Part shown: positions 28,335-28,629 of the stretch, piece after piece
Layout of the letters: each line of letters begins with the position of its first letter
Numbering within the stretch: the first letter of the stretch is position 1
Source: Anaerolineae bacterium
Lineage (GTDB): Bacteria > Chloroflexota > Anaerolineae > 4572-78 > J111
Reading direction: 5' to 3'
Length of the DNA: 28,629 bases
Assembly: GCA_023151115.1 (NCBI GenBank)
Contig: JAKLJP010000068.1
Span: 1 to 28,629 of the forward strand
The notes under the pieces: model-generated
What the model saw: only the letters and a program-made list of their open reading frames with translations
What the model was told of the DNA's origin: nothing
Databases searched by the model: none
Translations under genes and position numbers: made by a program

Positions 28335-28629
28335 TGAACTTACCCTCATTTCATCTAAACTATAGCGCACATATTGTATCATAACCCCCAATATTTAAGC
28401 ACTTACACTTCCATATCGGCAAAAATTGCCGATCTAACCAGGCTTACTTGGATGGAAAAGAGCACCAATAAACTCCAGGCTGATCCTAGAAGAGACATAG
28501 CCTCTAAACAGGGCGCTGTTCAATTTTTGCCAAAAGCACACATTTTGTTATTGCATGCTTGACAAGTTAAGGAAAGGAGAGATTTGTCAAATCGAGAAAA
28601 TAACGTAAGTTAAAGGGATGGCCAAACGA
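28335..28629. other. Right-end intergenic region
   Basis: No convincing gene. It holds a perfect 8-bp hairpin, ATCGGCAA-AAA-TTGCCGAT (28415-28433), in the likely leader of the kinase gene, and an inverted pair TTGACAA (28559-28565) / TTGTCAA (28584-28590) that could be a regulator site for a gene beyond the edge. The last 12 bases read ATG GCC AAA CGA, but this is too little to call a start. Confidence 0.4.

Noticed and set aside
28618..28629. Possible start of a gene at the right edge (ATG GCC AAA CGA)
   Set aside because: Only four codons, and AAAGGG abuts the ATG with no proper spacing.

Overview
The window is a stretch of bacterial chromosome. The most likely source is a member of the Chloroflexota, close to Anaerolineae. 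This is an inference from three things: the mix of gene families (a Thr/Pro-rich secreted YbbR protein, long TPR proteins, CUT1 sugar transporters, multi-domain sensor kinases and FGGY kinases), the GC-rich but uneven composition, and the very high density of palindromic intergenic repeats. No rRNA or tRNA gene and no CRISPR array was seen, and no classical hairpin-plus-T-run terminator.

Left part (1-8760, mostly minus strand): a cytoplasmic PhnD-like binding protein (101-904), a 3' remnant of an IS3-type transposase (979-1182), and a compact housekeeping run transcribed right to left: argF, a 770-residue TPR protein, the diadenylate cyclase cdaA, its YbbR-domain partner cdaR, and the ribosome-assembly GTPase der. 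The last three are separated by only 12 and 8 bases.

Centre (8761-13036): a fused two-domain 3-oxoacid-type CoA-transferase (minus), a frameshifted and truncated ISL3-family transposase, and an EttA-type ABC-F ATPase (plus). Several unrelated palindromic elements lie between them.

Right-centre (13037-24846): a sugar-use locus. Read in the direction of transcription (minus) it holds a class I LsrF/FbaB-like aldolase, a lipoprotein sugar-binding protein with a long helical tether, two CUT1 permeases, two paralogous FGGY kinases, an SDR dehydrogenase and an IlvD/EDD dehydratase. A small Dabb-domain protein is divergent from the SDR. No transporter ATPase, isomerase or dedicated transcription factor is present, so the ATPase must come from elsewhere. 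The sugar is not identifiable from sequence alone. Dehydrogenase plus dehydratase plus aldolase suggests a non-phosphorylative or mixed route, with the kinases acting on a ketose or keto-acid.

Right end (24951-28334): two convergent signalling genes overlapping by 39 bases. One is an unusual sigma-70-region-4-like HTH / degenerate GHKL / receiver protein. The other is a six-TM hybrid histidine kinase carrying a pseudo-receiver followed by an intact receiver.

The most striking non-coding signal is in the gaps. (i) A four-hairpin element occurs twice (8539-8734, 23883-24044), with the same order of hairpins and similar loops but different, internally compensated stems, plus a partial third copy. 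(ii) At least seven 'word hairpins' are built from short near-tandem words followed by their reverse complement, each with a different word. (iii) Two further two-copy inverted-repeat families are present. These elements look like diversifying, structure-conserved repeats rather than simple sequence-conserved ones.
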